From the NCBI RefSeq assembly GCF_036248255.1, contig NZ_CP109178.1, forward strand, positions 5,208,001 through 5,272,000: DNA of 64,000 bases, read 5' to 3'. This document shows, one piece after another, positions 17,690 through 27,135 of the stretch. Below the pieces are notes generated by a model that saw only the letters and a program-made list of their open reading frames with translations, ran no database searches and was not told the DNA's origin. Source of the DNA: Streptomyces sp. NBC_01717 (GTDB lineage Bacteria; Actinomycetota; Actinomycetes; Streptomycetales; Streptomycetaceae). Numbering within the stretch: the stretch's first letter is position 1; the number at the start of each line of letters is the position of its first letter. The position numbers and the translations under genes were made by a program.

Positions 17690-18448
17690 GTGGATCACTC
17701 CGTGGGACAGGTAGCCGGTTTCGCCGGAGTCACGGTGCGCACACTGCACCACTACGACGGCATCGGACTGCTCTCGCCCAGCGGGCGCAGCCACGCGGGC
17801 CACCGGCGCTACGACGACGGTGACCTCGACCGGCTGCAACAGATCCTGTTCTACCGGGAGCTCGGCTTCCCGCTCGAAGAGATCGCGGTGCTGCTCGACG
17901 ACCCGGACGCGGATCCGCAGGACCACCTGCGCCGCCAGCACGCTCTGCTGTCCGGCCGGATCGCCGAGCTCCAGAAGATGGCCGCCGCCGTCGAAACAGC
18001 CATGGAGGCACGGAAGATGGGCATCAATCTCACGCCCGAGGAGAAGTTCGAGGTCTTCGGGGCCAAGGACCCGGAGGAGCACGCGGAGGAGGCCGAGCGC
18101 CGCTGGGGCGGAACGGCCACGTACGCGGAGTCGCAGCGCCGGGTGGCCCGCTACACCAAGGACGACTGGAAGCGGATGCAGGCCGAGGTCGCCGCATGGG
18201 GCGAGGCCTACAGCGCCGTGATGGAGGCGGGCGAGCCGGCCGGGTCTGAGGCCGCGATGGAGCGGGCCGAGGCGCACCGGCTCCACATCTCCACATGGTT
18301 CTACGAATGCACCTACGAGATCCACCGCGGGCTCGGCGAGATGTACGTGTGCGACCCGCAGTTCCGCGCGTACTACGAATCGATGCGGCCCGGCCTGGCC
18401 GAGCACCTTCGGGACGCGATCGACGCCAACGCGCAGCGCCGGGCGTAA
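17690..18448 (+). CDS. tipA: TipA-like MerR regulator with thiopeptide-binding (TipAS) domain
   Basis: 252 residues, one less than S. lividans TipAL. MerR helix-turn-helix at about 1-70 (SVGQVAGFAGVTVRTLHHYD), coiled coil at about 75-109, TipAS antibiotic-recognition domain at 110-252 beginning MGINLTPEEKFEVFG. TipAL activates its own promoter when thiostrepton-type thiopeptides bind. An in-frame ATG at 18017 (Met110) has GGAGG 8 bases upstream, so a separate 143-residue TipAS protein is expected as in S. lividans. The family's drug-linking Cys214 is Gly214 here, while Cys207 is kept. GTG start with a purine-rich GGGGGGCGGG upstream. Confidence 0.93.
   Translation: MDHSVGQVAGFAGVTVRTLHHYDGIGLLSPSGRSHAGHRRYDDGDLDRLQQILFYRELGFPLEEIAVLLDDPDADPQDHLRRQHALLSGRIAELQKMAAAVETAMEARKMGINLTPEEKFEVFGAKDPEEHAEEAERRWGGTATYAESQRRVARYTKDDWKRMQAEVAAWGEAYSAVMEAGEPAGSEAAMERAEAHRLHISTWFYECTYEIHRGLGEMYVCDPQFRAYYESMRPGLAEHLRDAIDANAQRRA
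18002..18019 (+). promoter_or_regulatory. Internal ribosome binding site and start for a TipAS-like protein
   Basis: GGAGG at 18004-18008, 8 bases before the ATG at 18017-18019. It coincides exactly with the known position of the internal TipAS start, Met110. Confidence 0.7.
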
Positions 18449-18456
18449 CTCCTCGT

Positions 18457-18485
18457 ACGGGGGCCGAAGGCGCCTCGGCCCCCGT
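18457..18485. terminator. Bidirectional terminator between tipA and ybjQ-like gene
   Basis: Perfect 11-bp stem ACGGGGGCCGA / TCGGCCCCCGT with 7-base loop, located between convergent genes. Confidence 0.75.
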
Positions 18486-18492
18486 CGGGCGG

Positions 18493-18855
18493 TCAGGTCT
18501 TGCTGATCACGGCCGCCGTGCCGTACGCACAGACCTCCGTGCCCACATCGGCCGCCTCCGTCACATCGAACCGCATCATCAGCACCGCATTGGCGCCGCG
18601 GGCCATGGCCTGCTCGACGAGCCGCTCCATGGCCTGGTTACGGGTGGCGACGAGGGTCTTGGTCAATCCCTTCAGCTCGCCGCCGATCATCGACTTCAGT
18701 CCGGCGCCGATCTGGCTGCCGAGGTGACGGGAGCGCACCGTCAGGCCGAACACCTCGCCGATCACCTGGGTCACCTGGTAGCCGGGGACGTCATTGGTGG
18801 TGACGATCAGAACCTCGGACTGCGTCTGACCGCCGCCGTAATCTTCAATGCCCAT
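18493..18855 (-). CDS. YbjQ/UPF0145 family protein
   Basis: 120 residues. ATG at 18855 chosen for GGAGG 9 bases upstream. Shows the family pattern: SEVLIVTTNDVPGYQV at the start of the domain, GLTVRSRHLG, then RLVEQAMARGANAVLMMRFDV and a final GTAAVI strand. Homologues form pentameric rings; some are called heavy-metal binding, but function is unknown and no Cys/His cluster is seen here. Cytosolic. Convergent with tipA. Confidence 0.92.
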   Translation of the reverse strand: MGIEDYGGGQTQSEVLIVTTNDVPGYQVTQVIGEVFGLTVRSRHLGSQIGAGLKSMIGGELKGLTKTLVATRNQAMERLVEQAMARGANAVLMMRFDVTEAADVGTEVCAYGTAAVISKT

Positions 18856-19001
18856 CGTGTGGCACCTCCTGGGGACAGCTTTGTCCCGGTTCACCCCCTG
18901 TGCATCCTCGCGTGGGCCACTGGAACCCGGAGGCGCCTTGTGGCGTTGATAGCTTTGGGCGGCCACGCAGCCACCATCGACCGATCCTGGAGCCCGGACC
19001 C

Positions 19002-19715
19002 TTGAATACGCTTGCGCTCGGACCGAGCTGGCTGGACCCGGACCATCTCATCGGGCAGTTCGGGCTGCTCGGTGTGCTGGTCATCGTCTTCGCCGAGTCC
19101 GGGCTGCTGATCGGTTTCTTCCTGCCCGGTGACTCGCTGCTGTTCACCACGGGCCTGCTGGTGACGACGGACAAACTGCACACCCCGCTGTGGCTGGTCT
19201 GCGTCCTCGTGGCGCTGGCGGCGATCATCGGCGACCAGGTGGGCTATCTCTTCGGCCGCAAGGTCGGCCCGTCACTCTTCAAGCGGCCGGACTCCCGCCT
19301 CTTCAAGCAGGAGAACGTCGAGAAGGCCCACGAATTCTTCGAGAAGTACGGTCCGAAGTCGCTGATCCTGGCCCGCTTCGTGCCCGTCGTGCGTACGTTC
19401 ACGCCGATCATCGCCGGTGTGAGCCGGATGAACTACCGCTCGTTCATCACGTTCAACATCATCGGCGGCGTGCTCTGGGGTGCCGGCGTCACACTGCTCG
19501 GTGCCGGACTCGGCCAGATCGAGTTCGTCCGCAAGAACATCGAGGCGATGCTCGTCCTGATCGTGCTGATCTCGGTGGTGCCGATCGCGATCGAGTTCCT
19601 GCGCGCCCGCAGCAAGGCGAAGAAGGAAGCGGCCACGCAGGGCGAGGGCCGGGACCCGATCGCCGGAGGCGGCAACCCGGCCCCGGGCCAGCGCGGCCGC
19701 CACGCCAAGCGCTGA
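19002..19715 (+). CDS. DedA-family membrane protein
   Basis: 237 residues. TTG at 19002 chosen with GGAG upstream; it places the first membrane segment normally. DedA hallmarks: FFLPGDSLLFTTGLL near residue 45, GDQVGYLFGRKVG near 88, then the re-entrant RFVPVVRTFTPIIAGVSRM with the two conserved Arg and the Pro. Members act as undecaprenyl-phosphate or phospholipid flippases/scramblases, or support proton-motive force. C-terminal 45 residues are basic and disordered. Convergent with the ThrE-like gene. Confidence 0.93.
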   Translation: MNTLALGPSWLDPDHLIGQFGLLGVLVIVFAESGLLIGFFLPGDSLLFTTGLLVTTDKLHTPLWLVCVLVALAAIIGDQVGYLFGRKVGPSLFKRPDSRLFKQENVEKAHEFFEKYGPKSLILARFVPVVRTFTPIIAGVSRMNYRSFITFNIIGGVLWGAGVTLLGAGLGQIEFVRKNIEAMLVLIVLISVVPIAIEFLRARSKAKKEAATQGEGRDPIAGGGNPAPGQRGRHAKR

Positions 19716-19739
19716 CCCGCCTCCGTACCGGCAGAGGCG

Positions 19740-21455
19740 TCAGAAGCCGCGCGTCCGCTTGGCCGCGCGGCGGTTCGCCCCGCCGACCGCTCCCGGCACC
19801 CGCATGAACAGCCGGGAGATCTCGCTCCCCAGATTCACCCCGATCGCGATGGCCAGTGCCGTCGCCACCGCGGTCGACAGCGAGGCGAGCCCCCGGTCCA
19901 GCTCGTTCTGCGCGACGCCAAGCAGACCGAAGTACGTGGCCGAACCAGGCAGCAATGGACCGATCGCCGCCGTGATGAACGGCAACGACGAGGTGTACCG
20001 GTACCGCGAGAACAGCTGCCCGAAGAGTCCCACCAGACCCGCCGCCACCGCCGTCGCCGCCACCGGCGAGATACCGGCGGTCCGGGCCATCGCCCCGTAG
20101 ATCACCCAGGCCACACCGCCGTTGAGGGTCACCGCGAGCACCGTGGACCGTTCCTGCTGGAGCAGGATCGCGAAGGCGAAGCAGAGCGCCATCGACGCCA
20201 GGATCTGCACCACCGGCCGGTCGTGGGCCACGAACCGCGCCTCCGGATTGAGCTGGGCGCCCAGCTGCACCCCCAGATAAAGGATCAGCAGCACACCGGT
20301 GACGATGGCGATGAAGAAGTACATGACTTCGAGGAGCCGGGCCGCCGCGGTGATGTAGTAGCCGGTCAGACCGTCCTGGACGCCCGCCACCAGAGCCCGC
20401 CCGGGCAGCAGCGCGAACAGCCCACCGGTGATGACGGCGGACGGCCGGATGCCCGTCGAGTGGGTCAGGGTCAGTGCGACCCCTATCGCGGCCGGAGGCA
20501 TCGCCGCCACCACGAACTGGTAGAACTCCGGCATCCCGCGCCCCGCGAACAGCCAGGCGAGCCGGTCGCCGAGCATCGCGCCGGCCGCCGCCACCACGAA
20601 GACCAGCGCGTTGCCGCCGACCAGCACCGACGCCGCACCGGCCAGCCCGCCGCCGGCCAGCGTCAGCACCCAGCCGGGGTACGGATGCCGGTTGCGCCGG
20701 ATCTCGGCGAGCCGCCGGTACGCCTCCTCCAGGGAGACCTCGACGTCCTCGGTGGTGATGTCGTCGACGAGCCGGAAGACGGCCGCCAGCCGGGTGTAGT
20801 CGGTGCCGCGGCGGCGTACGGTGCGGCTCGCCGTCACCGGATCGTCGACCAGTGACGGCTGGTGCGAGATCGACAGCAGGGTGAAGGTGACCGTCGGCTC
20901 GCAGCGGTCGAGACCGTAACTGCGGGTCACCGCGAACATCGCGGCCTCGACGTCCTCCGCGCCCTCGCCGCCCGCGAGCAGCAACTCCCCGATACGCAAC
21001 GTCAGGTCGAGCACGCGTGGTACCGCCGGCCCCGCTTCGTCCGGCCTCTGCGCCGGCTCCGGCGCCGGCCGCTCGGCGACGGGCATCCGCAGCATCGTGC
21101 GCATCCGGTCCTGCCAGGGGGCCTCCTTGGTCAGCTGGACCATCGGAATGCCGTGCGCCGGGGTAAAGGCGGGTGGCGCCTGCTTGGCGCCGTGGGTGCG
21201 CGGCGGGGCGAACGCGGAACCGATCGTGTCCGAGCCGCTGCCCGAACCCGAACCCGAACCCGATCCGGAGCCGGAAGCGGAACCGGCACCGGGGGGCTCG
21301 GGTGTCAGACCGGTCGGAATGGCGAACTCCGAGGTGGGATGGTCGTCCTCCGACGGACTCGGGGACTTCCCCACCCCCTCCGGCGGGACGAAGGCGCTGC
21401 GCGCCTCGTCGGACTGGGGCTTCTGGTCCTCGGGACCGCCCTGTTCCGCCACCAC
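19740..21455 (-). CDS. ThrE-like threonine/serine exporter
   Basis: 571 residues from the first of two adjacent GTG codons (21455), GGAG 9 bases upstream. Residues 1-150 are a disordered acidic region with a Gly-Ser repeat (57-73). The ThrE domain follows: cytosolic segment about 150-290 with LDLTLRIGELLLAGGEGAEDVEAAM, here at its start, then about ten helices in an N-terminal five-helix (DUF1212) and C-terminal (DUF3815) half, as in C. glutamicum ThrE. Exports small amino acids or peptides; substrate inferred from family only. Ends 25 bases from the dedA stop (convergent). Confidence 0.92.
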   Translation of the reverse strand: MVAEQGGPEDQKPQSDEARSAFVPPEGVGKSPSPSEDDHPTSEFAIPTGLTPEPPGAGSASGSGSGSGSGSGSGSDTIGSAFAPPRTHGAKQAPPAFTPAHGIPMVQLTKEAPWQDRMRTMLRMPVAERPAPEPAQRPDEAGPAVPRVLDLTLRIGELLLAGGEGAEDVEAAMFAVTRSYGLDRCEPTVTFTLLSISHQPSLVDDPVTASRTVRRRGTDYTRLAAVFRLVDDITTEDVEVSLEEAYRRLAEIRRNRHPYPGWVLTLAGGGLAGAASVLVGGNALVFVVAAAGAMLGDRLAWLFAGRGMPEFYQFVVAAMPPAAIGVALTLTHSTGIRPSAVITGGLFALLPGRALVAGVQDGLTGYYITAAARLLEVMYFFIAIVTGVLLILYLGVQLGAQLNPEARFVAHDRPVVQILASMALCFAFAILLQQERSTVLAVTLNGGVAWVIYGAMARTAGISPVAATAVAAGLVGLFGQLFSRYRYTSSLPFITAAIGPLLPGSATYFGLLGVAQNELDRGLASLSTAVATALAIAIGVNLGSEISRLFMRVPGAVGGANRRAAKRTRGF

Positions 21456-21534
21456 TCGACCTCGCTCCTTCTTGGCTGCGCGTCTTCGGTTGCGCTTGTG
21501 CCCAGTATGGCCACGGACATGGGCGCAGACGCGA

Positions 21535-21571
21535 AACGGGCGGCACACCTGTGAAAGGTGTGCCGCCCGTT
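21535..21571 (-). terminator. Strong hairpin after ppa
   Basis: 15-bp perfect stem (21535-21549 with 21557-21571), 7-base loop. It lies 110 bases past the ppa stop and before the ThrE-like gene, so it should separate the two transcripts. Confidence 0.75.
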
Positions 21572-21680
21572 CCTTACGCGGAACCGTGATCGGACCTTGC
21601 GCGGGACCCTACGGACCGTGCGCAGTACCGCATACGGAATCGGCGTCGAGCCGGTCCGACGGCTGCGGGGACCGCAGGCG

Positions 21681-22175
21681 TCAGTGCGCGCCGCCCTGCG
21701 CCTCGAGGCGCTTGTAGGAGGCCTCGATCTCGGCCTCCGCCTCGGCGCGGCCGACCCAGTCGGCGCCCTCGACGGACTTGCCGGGCTCCAGGTCCTTGTA
21801 GACCTCGAAGAAGTGCTGGATCTCCAGGCGGTCGAACTCCGACACGTGGTGGATGTCGCGCAGGTGCTCCACCCGGGGGTCGGAGGCCGGGACGCACAGC
21901 AGCTTGTCGTCGCCGCCGGCCTCGTCCGTCATGCGGAACATGCCGATGGCGCGGCACTTGATGAGGCAGCCGGGGAAGGTCGGCTCGTCCAGGATGACCA
22001 GCGCGTCCAGCGGGTCACCGTCCTCGCCGAGGGTGTTCTCGACGAAGCCGTAGTCCGCCGGGTAGCTGGTCGAGGTGAAGAGTCGACGGTCCAGGCGGAT
22101 CCGACCGGTCTCGTGGTCCACCTCGTACTTGTTCCGCGAACCCTTCGGGATCTCGATGGTGACGTCGAACTCCAC
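21681..22175 (-). CDS. ppa: Inorganic pyrophosphatase
   Basis: Hydrolyses pyrophosphate to two phosphates and so drives nucleotide and polymer synthesis. 164 residues, typical class A bacterial size. GTG at 22175 chosen: it follows GGAGGAGCCACCC and gives the usual N-terminus [18 protein letters not shown]. Active-site residues are visible: Glu in the KYEVDHETG segment, [11 protein letters not shown], and the metal-binding [12 protein letters not shown]. Transcribed alone; divergent from the carboxypeptidase gene. Confidence 0.97.
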   Translation of the reverse strand: MEFDVTIEIPKGSRNKYEVDHETGRIRLDRRLFTSTSYPADYGFVENTLGEDGDPLDALVILDEPTFPGCLIKCRAIGMFRMTDEAGGDDKLLCVPASDPRVEHLRDIHHVSEFDRLEIQHFFEVYKDLEPGKSVEGADWVGRAEAEAEIEASYKRLEAQGGAH

Positions 22176-22261
22176 GGGTGGCTCCTCCATGATCAACACA
22201 TACGACTGGTGATTAAGTGTCCCCCACGGAGATGTGTGCTCGCGAAAGGGGCTGGTCAACG

Positions 22262-23767
22262 GTGGCCGAGCCGGTGAAAAGACCGTCGATCAATCCGTTG
22301 AAAGCGTTCCGCGGGCCGACCGGAGCGGCCCGCCCGAACAGGTTGCACGGACTGAGTAACTGGCAGTTCACGGCAGGCTCCGCCGTCCTCGGCCTGGCGC
22401 TCGCAGCCGGCGCCGTCCTCGCCGCCGGCCCCTGGGACTCGGGTCAGCGTAAGGCCGAGCAGGAGTGGGCGGCCGCCAGGAGCCGTACAGGTGGTGCACA
22501 TCACGAGGCCACCGCACCGTCCGGACCGGCCCCGGCCCCCAGTGCCCCGGCGGTCCTCACGGGTCTGAACACCGGGGTCGACAAGTCCGCCCCGGACGCC
22601 CCGGACACCCCGGACGGAGCAACGGCCGACCTCCGGGACACCCTCACCCCGTTGCTGAACGCCTCCGCGCTCGGCACGGTCCGTACCGCCGTCGTCATCG
22701 ACACCGGCACCGGCAAGCGGCTGTACGGGAAGGGCGCCGACACAGCCATGACGCCCGCCTCCACCGTCAAGATCGCCACCACCGTCGCCGCGCTCTCCGC
22801 CCTCGGCCCCGGACACCGCATCGCCACGACGGTCCAGGCGTCACCGGACTCCCGCAGCCTCACCCTCGTGGGCGGCGGAGACCCCACGCTCGACAAGGCC
22901 GCGCTGCGCGAGCTGGCCGCCGACACCGTGCACGCGCTGCGCGACCGCGGCATCGACACCGTCCGGCTCGCGTACGACACGTCCCGGTACTCCGGACCCG
23001 CGCTGCACCCGATCGGCCCCAACGAGAACATCGCCCCGGTCAGCGCCCTGATGGTGGACGAGGGGCGGCTGGACGGTACGGACAGCGGGCCCGCCCCGCG
23101 CAGTGGCGACCCGGCCGGTGACGCCGCCCGCGCCTTCGCCGGACTGCTGAACGACGCGGACATCGGCACCGGCTCCGGCCCGGTGTCCGGCCGCCCGGCC
23201 GCAAAATCCCGGCCCGTCGCCGAGCACCTCTCCGCCCCGCTGTCCGCCCTCGTCGAACGTGCCCTGACCAACAGCGACAACGACATCGCCGAGGCGCTGG
23301 CCCGGCAGACCGCCCTGGCCGCAGGTGAACCCGCCGACTTCGACGGCGCCCGACGGGCCGTCACCGCGCAGCTGAAGAAGCTGCATCTGCCGCTGAACGG
23401 CGCAAAGTTCGCCGACGGCAGCGGACTGAACCGGCAGGACAAGGTCACCGCCGGGCTGCTCGCCGGGCTGCTGGCCCGCGCCGCCGACCCGGACCACCCC
23501 GAACTGCGCCCCGTCCTCACCGGCCTCCCGGTGGCAGGCTTCAGCGGCACCCTCAGCAAGCGGTACACCGAGACATCACGCGGCACCGGCCTGATCCGCG
23601 CCAAGACCGGCACCCTCACCGGGGTGAACACCCTCGCCGGGACCGTCGTCGACGGGCAGGGGCGACTGCTCGCCTTCGCCTTCCTGGCATCCGGTACGAC
23701 CTCGCCGTCCGAGGCCCAGTCCTCGCTCGACGCCCTTGCCGCGAGCCTCGCCGCCCGCACCCGGTGA
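22262..23767 (+). CDS. dacB: D-alanyl-D-alanine carboxypeptidase/endopeptidase, PBP4 type
   Basis: Trims or cleaves cross-links in peptidoglycan outside the membrane. 501 residues from a GTG at 22262. One N-terminal membrane anchor/signal (about 36-56), a Pro/Ala/Asp-rich linker (75-125), then the S13 peptidase domain. Penicillin-binding motifs: SxxK as STVK at 167-170, SxN as SDN at 338-340, KTG at 448-450, all intact. Divergent from ppa; 49 bp before the metalloprotease gene on the same strand. Confidence 0.95.
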   Translation: MAEPVKRPSINPLKAFRGPTGAARPNRLHGLSNWQFTAGSAVLGLALAAGAVLAAGPWDSGQRKAEQEWAAARSRTGGAHHEATAPSGPAPAPSAPAVLTGLNTGVDKSAPDAPDTPDGATADLRDTLTPLLNASALGTVRTAVVIDTGTGKRLYGKGADTAMTPASTVKIATTVAALSALGPGHRIATTVQASPDSRSLTLVGGGDPTLDKAALRELAADTVHALRDRGIDTVRLAYDTSRYSGPALHPIGPNENIAPVSALMVDEGRLDGTDSGPAPRSGDPAGDAARAFAGLLNDADIGTGSGPVSGRPAAKSRPVAEHLSAPLSALVERALTNSDNDIAEALARQTALAAGEPADFDGARRAVTAQLKKLHLPLNGAKFADGSGLNRQDKVTAGLLAGLLARAADPDHPELRPVLTGLPVAGFSGTLSKRYTETSRGTGLIRAKTGTLTGVNTLAGTVVDGQGRLLAFAFLASGTTSPSEAQSSLDALAASLAARTR

Positions 23768-23816
23768 GCCGGTCAAGAGCTCACCGCGGAGCGACCCGAG
23801 CACGTACGGTTGACGC

Positions 23817-24950
23817 ATGACGAGCATCGGTGGTGCCGAGATGGTCGACTGGAATCTGGCGGTTGCGACCGCGACCCGGCTTGTACGGCCGGGCCCCGAC
23901 ATCAGCCGCGAGGAGGCCCGCGAAGTCGTCGCGGAGCTCCGCCGGCATGCCAAGTCCGCGGAGGAACACGTCCGCTCCTTCACGCGGATGATCCCCGAGG
24001 GGACCGAACCGGAGGACACCCCGGTCCTGGTCGTCGACCGGGCGGGCTGGATCAGGGCGAACGTCGCGGGCTTCCGCGAACTGCTCCGCCCCCTCCTGGA
24101 GAAGATGCAGGACCGGCGCGGCAACAGCCCGGGCGGCGCCGTGCTCGGCGCGGTCGGCGGCAAGGTCACCGGTGTCGAACTGGGCATGCTGCTGTCGTTC
24201 CTGGCCTCCCGGGTGCTCGGTCAGTACGAGACCTTCGCCCCGGCCGGCCGCGACCTCCCGGCCTCGGCCAACGGCGGTGGCAGGCTGCTGCTCGTCGCCC
24301 CGAACATCGTCCACGTCGAGCGTGAACTGGAGGTCGACCCGCACGACTTCCGGCTCTGGGTCGCACTCCACGAGGAGACCCACCGCACCCAGTTCACCGG
24401 TGTGCCGTGGCTCCGCGACCACCTGCAGGGTGAGATCCAGTCATTCCTCGACGAGACCGACGTCGACCCGATGACCGTGCTGGAGCGGCTCCGCGAGGCC
24501 GCCCAGTCGCTCGCCGGCGGCCGGCCCGAGGGCGAGGACGGCGAGGACGGCGGCCGCAGCCTCGTGGAGATCGTCCAGACTCCTGCACAGCGCGAGATCC
24601 TCGGCCGGCTCACCGCCGTGATGTCCCTGCTCGAAGGGCACGCCGACTATGTGATGGACGGCGTCGGCCCCGAGGTCGTGTCCTCCGTCGGCGAGATCCG
24701 GGAGAAGTTCCAGCAGCGCCGGGCGCGCGGCGCCTCGCGGCTCGACCAGGCGCTCCGCAAGCTCCTCGGCCTCGACGCCAAACTGCGCCAGTACCGGGAC
24801 GGCGAACGGTTCGTACGCGCCGTGGTCGACGAGGTCGGCATGGACGGCTTCAACCGGGTCTGGACGTCCCCGAACACCCTTCCCACCAAGGCCGAGATCG
24901 CCGCTCCGGCCGACTGGATCGCGAGGGTGCACCGTAAGGCAGAGTCGTGA
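23817..24950 (+). CDS. Zinc-dependent metalloprotease, DUF2342 / F420-biosynthesis-associated family
   Basis: 377 residues. HEXXH motif HEETH at 185-189 with the further conserved segment LEGHADYVMDG near residue 277 supplying the likely third ligand, as in the family whose structure (from memory) resembles a zincin. N-terminus MTSIGGAEMVDWNLAVATAT is the normal one. No signal peptide, so cytosolic. The family is often annotated as coenzyme F420 biosynthesis associated only from gene neighbourhood; substrate unknown. Located upstream of tilS, as in other actinobacteria. Confidence 0.92.
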   Translation: MTSIGGAEMVDWNLAVATATRLVRPGPDISREEAREVVAELRRHAKSAEEHVRSFTRMIPEGTEPEDTPVLVVDRAGWIRANVAGFRELLRPLLEKMQDRRGNSPGGAVLGAVGGKVTGVELGMLLSFLASRVLGQYETFAPAGRDLPASANGGGRLLLVAPNIVHVERELEVDPHDFRLWVALHEETHRTQFTGVPWLRDHLQGEIQSFLDETDVDPMTVLERLREAAQSLAGGRPEGEDGEDGGRSLVEIVQTPAQREILGRLTAVMSLLEGHADYVMDGVGPEVVSSVGEIREKFQQRRARGASRLDQALRKLLGLDAKLRQYRDGERFVRAVVDEVGMDGFNRVWTSPNTLPTKAEIAAPADWIARVHRKAES

Positions 24951-25149
24951 TCATGAGGCGGCCGACGGGGGAAGACGACGGAAGTACGCGCCGGTAATCA
25001 CCCATCCGAGGGACCGTAGGGGCATGGAAAGGCGTGCAATGCTCGATGGACGGCCCGGCTCTGTCACCATCGACGCACTCTGAGTGACGGCACTCGTCCG
25101 TGCCGACGCTCCGAAGCACCCCCCAAAAACTTCACGAAGGGCACCGGAC
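24951..25149. other. Intergenic region before tilS
   Basis: 199 bases. No small gene, clear promoter motif or terminator recognised. Confidence 0.4.
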
Positions 25150-26268
25150 ATGGGTCCCCATCCTGCGGTCGCGGCGATACGCCTGGCGGTCCGCCGCGTA
25201 CTCCACGACGTACTCAACGAATTCGCCGAACGCACCGATCACAACGAACACATCGCACATACCGAGCGCGCCTCGCGCCCCGAGTTCGCCGAAGCCGGCA
25301 CGGGCAGGTGCGGCGCCGCCCTTCCCGACCGTCCCGCGCTCCCCGAACGGCCCGACACCCCGCTGGTGCTGGTCGCCTGTTCCGGTGGCGCCGACTCCAT
25401 GGCGCTCGCCTCCGCCCTCGCCTTCGAGGCCCGCAAGCTGGCCGTCCGGGCCGGCGGCATCACCGTCGACCACAACCTCCAGGACGGGTCCGACGTCCGC
25501 GCCGCCGAGGTCGTCGCCCGGCTCAGGGACATGCACCTCGACCCGGTCGAGGCCGTCGCCGTGCACGTCGGCAGCGAGGGCGGTCCCGAGGCCGCCGCCC
25601 GTGACGCCCGCTACGCCGCCCTGGACGCGGCGGCCGAGCGGCACGGCGCCGCCGCGGTGCTGCTCGGCCACACCCGCGACGACCAGGCGGAGACGGTCCT
25701 GCTCGGCCTCGCCCGCGGCTCCGGTATCCGCTCGCTCTCCGGCATGGCCGCCGCATCGGGCCCGGCCGGCCGCTACCGCCGCCCCTTCCTCCAGCTCGAC
25801 CGGCAGACCGCCCGCAAGGCCTGCCTCGTCCAGTCCCTGCCCGTCTGGGACGACCCGCACAACATCGACCCCGCCTACACCCGCTCCCGGCTGCGTCACG
25901 AGGGCCTGCCCGCCCTGGAGAAGGCCCTCGGCAAAGGCGTCGTCGGGGCCCTGGCCCGTACCGCGCAGCTCTCCCGCGACGACGCCGACGCCCTGGACAC
26001 CTGGGCCGCCGAGGCCGACTCCGCCGTACGCGACGACGCCGGGCAGCTGGAGTGCGCCAAGCTGTACGCGCTGCCGCCCGCCGTCCGCCGTCGGGTGCTG
26101 CGCCGTGCGGCCGTGGAGGCGGGTGCTCCGGCCGGCTCGCTGTTCGCCCGGCACATCGAAGAAGTCGACCGGTTGATCACCGGCTGGCGCGGCCAGCAGG
26201 CCATCAACCTCCCCGGCCGAGTCGAAGCCCGGCGCCAGGGTGGCAGACTGGTGATTCGGCAGAGCTGA
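25150..26268 (+). CDS. tilS: tRNA(Ile)-lysidine synthetase
   Basis: Modifies C34 of the CAU-anticodon tRNA(Ile) to lysidine so it reads AUA; essential in most bacteria. 372 residues from ATG 25150 (GAAGGG upstream). PP-loop SGGADS near residues 81-86, [25 protein letters not shown] and the [14 protein letters not shown] segment are characteristic. An insert rich in charged residues (about 35-70) precedes the PP-loop. Followed at 84 bp by hpt, the conserved actinobacterial order tilS-hpt-ftsH. Confidence 0.97.
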   Translation: MGPHPAVAAIRLAVRRVLHDVLNEFAERTDHNEHIAHTERASRPEFAEAGTGRCGAALPDRPALPERPDTPLVLVACSGGADSMALASALAFEARKLAVRAGGITVDHNLQDGSDVRAAEVVARLRDMHLDPVEAVAVHVGSEGGPEAAARDARYAALDAAAERHGAAAVLLGHTRDDQAETVLLGLARGSGIRSLSGMAAASGPAGRYRRPFLQLDRQTARKACLVQSLPVWDDPHNIDPAYTRSRLRHEGLPALEKALGKGVVGALARTAQLSRDDADALDTWAAEADSAVRDDAGQLECAKLYALPPAVRRRVLRRAAVEAGAPAGSLFARHIEEVDRLITGWRGQQAINLPGRVEARRQGGRLVIRQS

Positions 26269-26352
26269 CGCACAAGCGGCTGACATGCAGGCGAGCGGCC
26301 GCGCAGGTTCGGGACACCACCCCGGACCGGGCAGGCAGAGAAAGAGACGCGG

Positions 26353-26907
26353 GTGAACGAGAAGGACATGGGCACCGACCTTCAGGCGGTGCTCCTCACC
26401 AAGGAAGAGATCGACGCGAAGCTCGTCGAGCTGGCCGCGAAGATCGACGCGGAGTACGCGGGCAAGGACCTGCTCATCGTCGGCGTCCTCAAGGGCGCGG
26501 TGATGGTGATGGCCGATCTGGCGCGCGCACTGTCCACCCCCGTCACCATGGACTGGATGGCTGTCTCGTCGTACGGCGCGGGCACCCAGTCGTCCGGTGT
26601 CGTCCGGATCCTCAAGGACCTGGACACCGACATCAAGGGCAAGCACGTCCTGATCGTCGAGGACATCATCGACTCGGGCCTGACGCTGTCCTGGCTGATG
26701 TCGAACCTGGGCTCGCGTGAGCCCGCCAGCCTGGAGATCTGCACCCTGCTGCGCAAGCCGGACGCCGCGAAGGTCGCGCTCGACTGCAAGTGGGTCGGCT
26801 TCGACATCCCCAACGAGTTCGTCGTCGGTTACGGCCTGGACTACGCGGAGAAGTACCGCAACCTGCCCTTCGTCGGGACGCTCGCCCCGCACGTCTACGG
26901 CGGCTGA
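26353..26907 (+). CDS. hpt: Hypoxanthine phosphoribosyltransferase
   Basis: Purine salvage: hypoxanthine or guanine plus PRPP gives IMP or GMP. 184 residues from GTG 26353; an ATG at 26368 is an alternative start. PRPP-binding motif [16 protein letters not shown] in the middle; substrate loop [28 protein letters not shown] is the flexible catalytic loop; nucleobase site [16 protein letters not shown]. All features of the type I enzyme. Lies between tilS and ftsH. Confidence 0.97.
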   Translation: MNEKDMGTDLQAVLLTKEEIDAKLVELAAKIDAEYAGKDLLIVGVLKGAVMVMADLARALSTPVTMDWMAVSSYGAGTQSSGVVRILKDLDTDIKGKHVLIVEDIIDSGLTLSWLMSNLGSREPASLEICTLLRKPDAAKVALDCKWVGFDIPNEFVVGYGLDYAEKYRNLPFVGTLAPHVYGG

Positions 26908-26960
26908 CCGGCCGCTACCCCTCCCTCGCGGGTCCGCATCCGACGCGGGCCGGCTGCCGG

Positions 26961-27001
26961 GGAACCCTTGACCGCCGCGCGGCGTTGAAGCCTTCGAAGG
27001 C
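26961..27001 (+). promoter_or_regulatory. SigR-like promoter and palindrome upstream of ftsH
   Basis: GGAAC (26961-26965), 18 bases, GTT (26984-26986): close to the Streptomyces SigR consensus GGAAT-N18-GTT. A perfect 12-bp palindrome GCCTTCGAAGGC (26990-27001) lies where transcription would begin. The 228-base gap 26908-27135 holds nothing else recognised. Confidence 0.4.
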
Positions 27002-27135
27002 ACGTTTGACAGACGTCCCCGGCGGTCACGGGTGACAATGCTGGGGTACCGTCCGAAGAACAGTCTTTTCTCACAGCAGCATTCAGCAGCATTTACCTAC
27101 GGGCAGGAGGGACGGGGCGACTTCGCTCCGTATGG

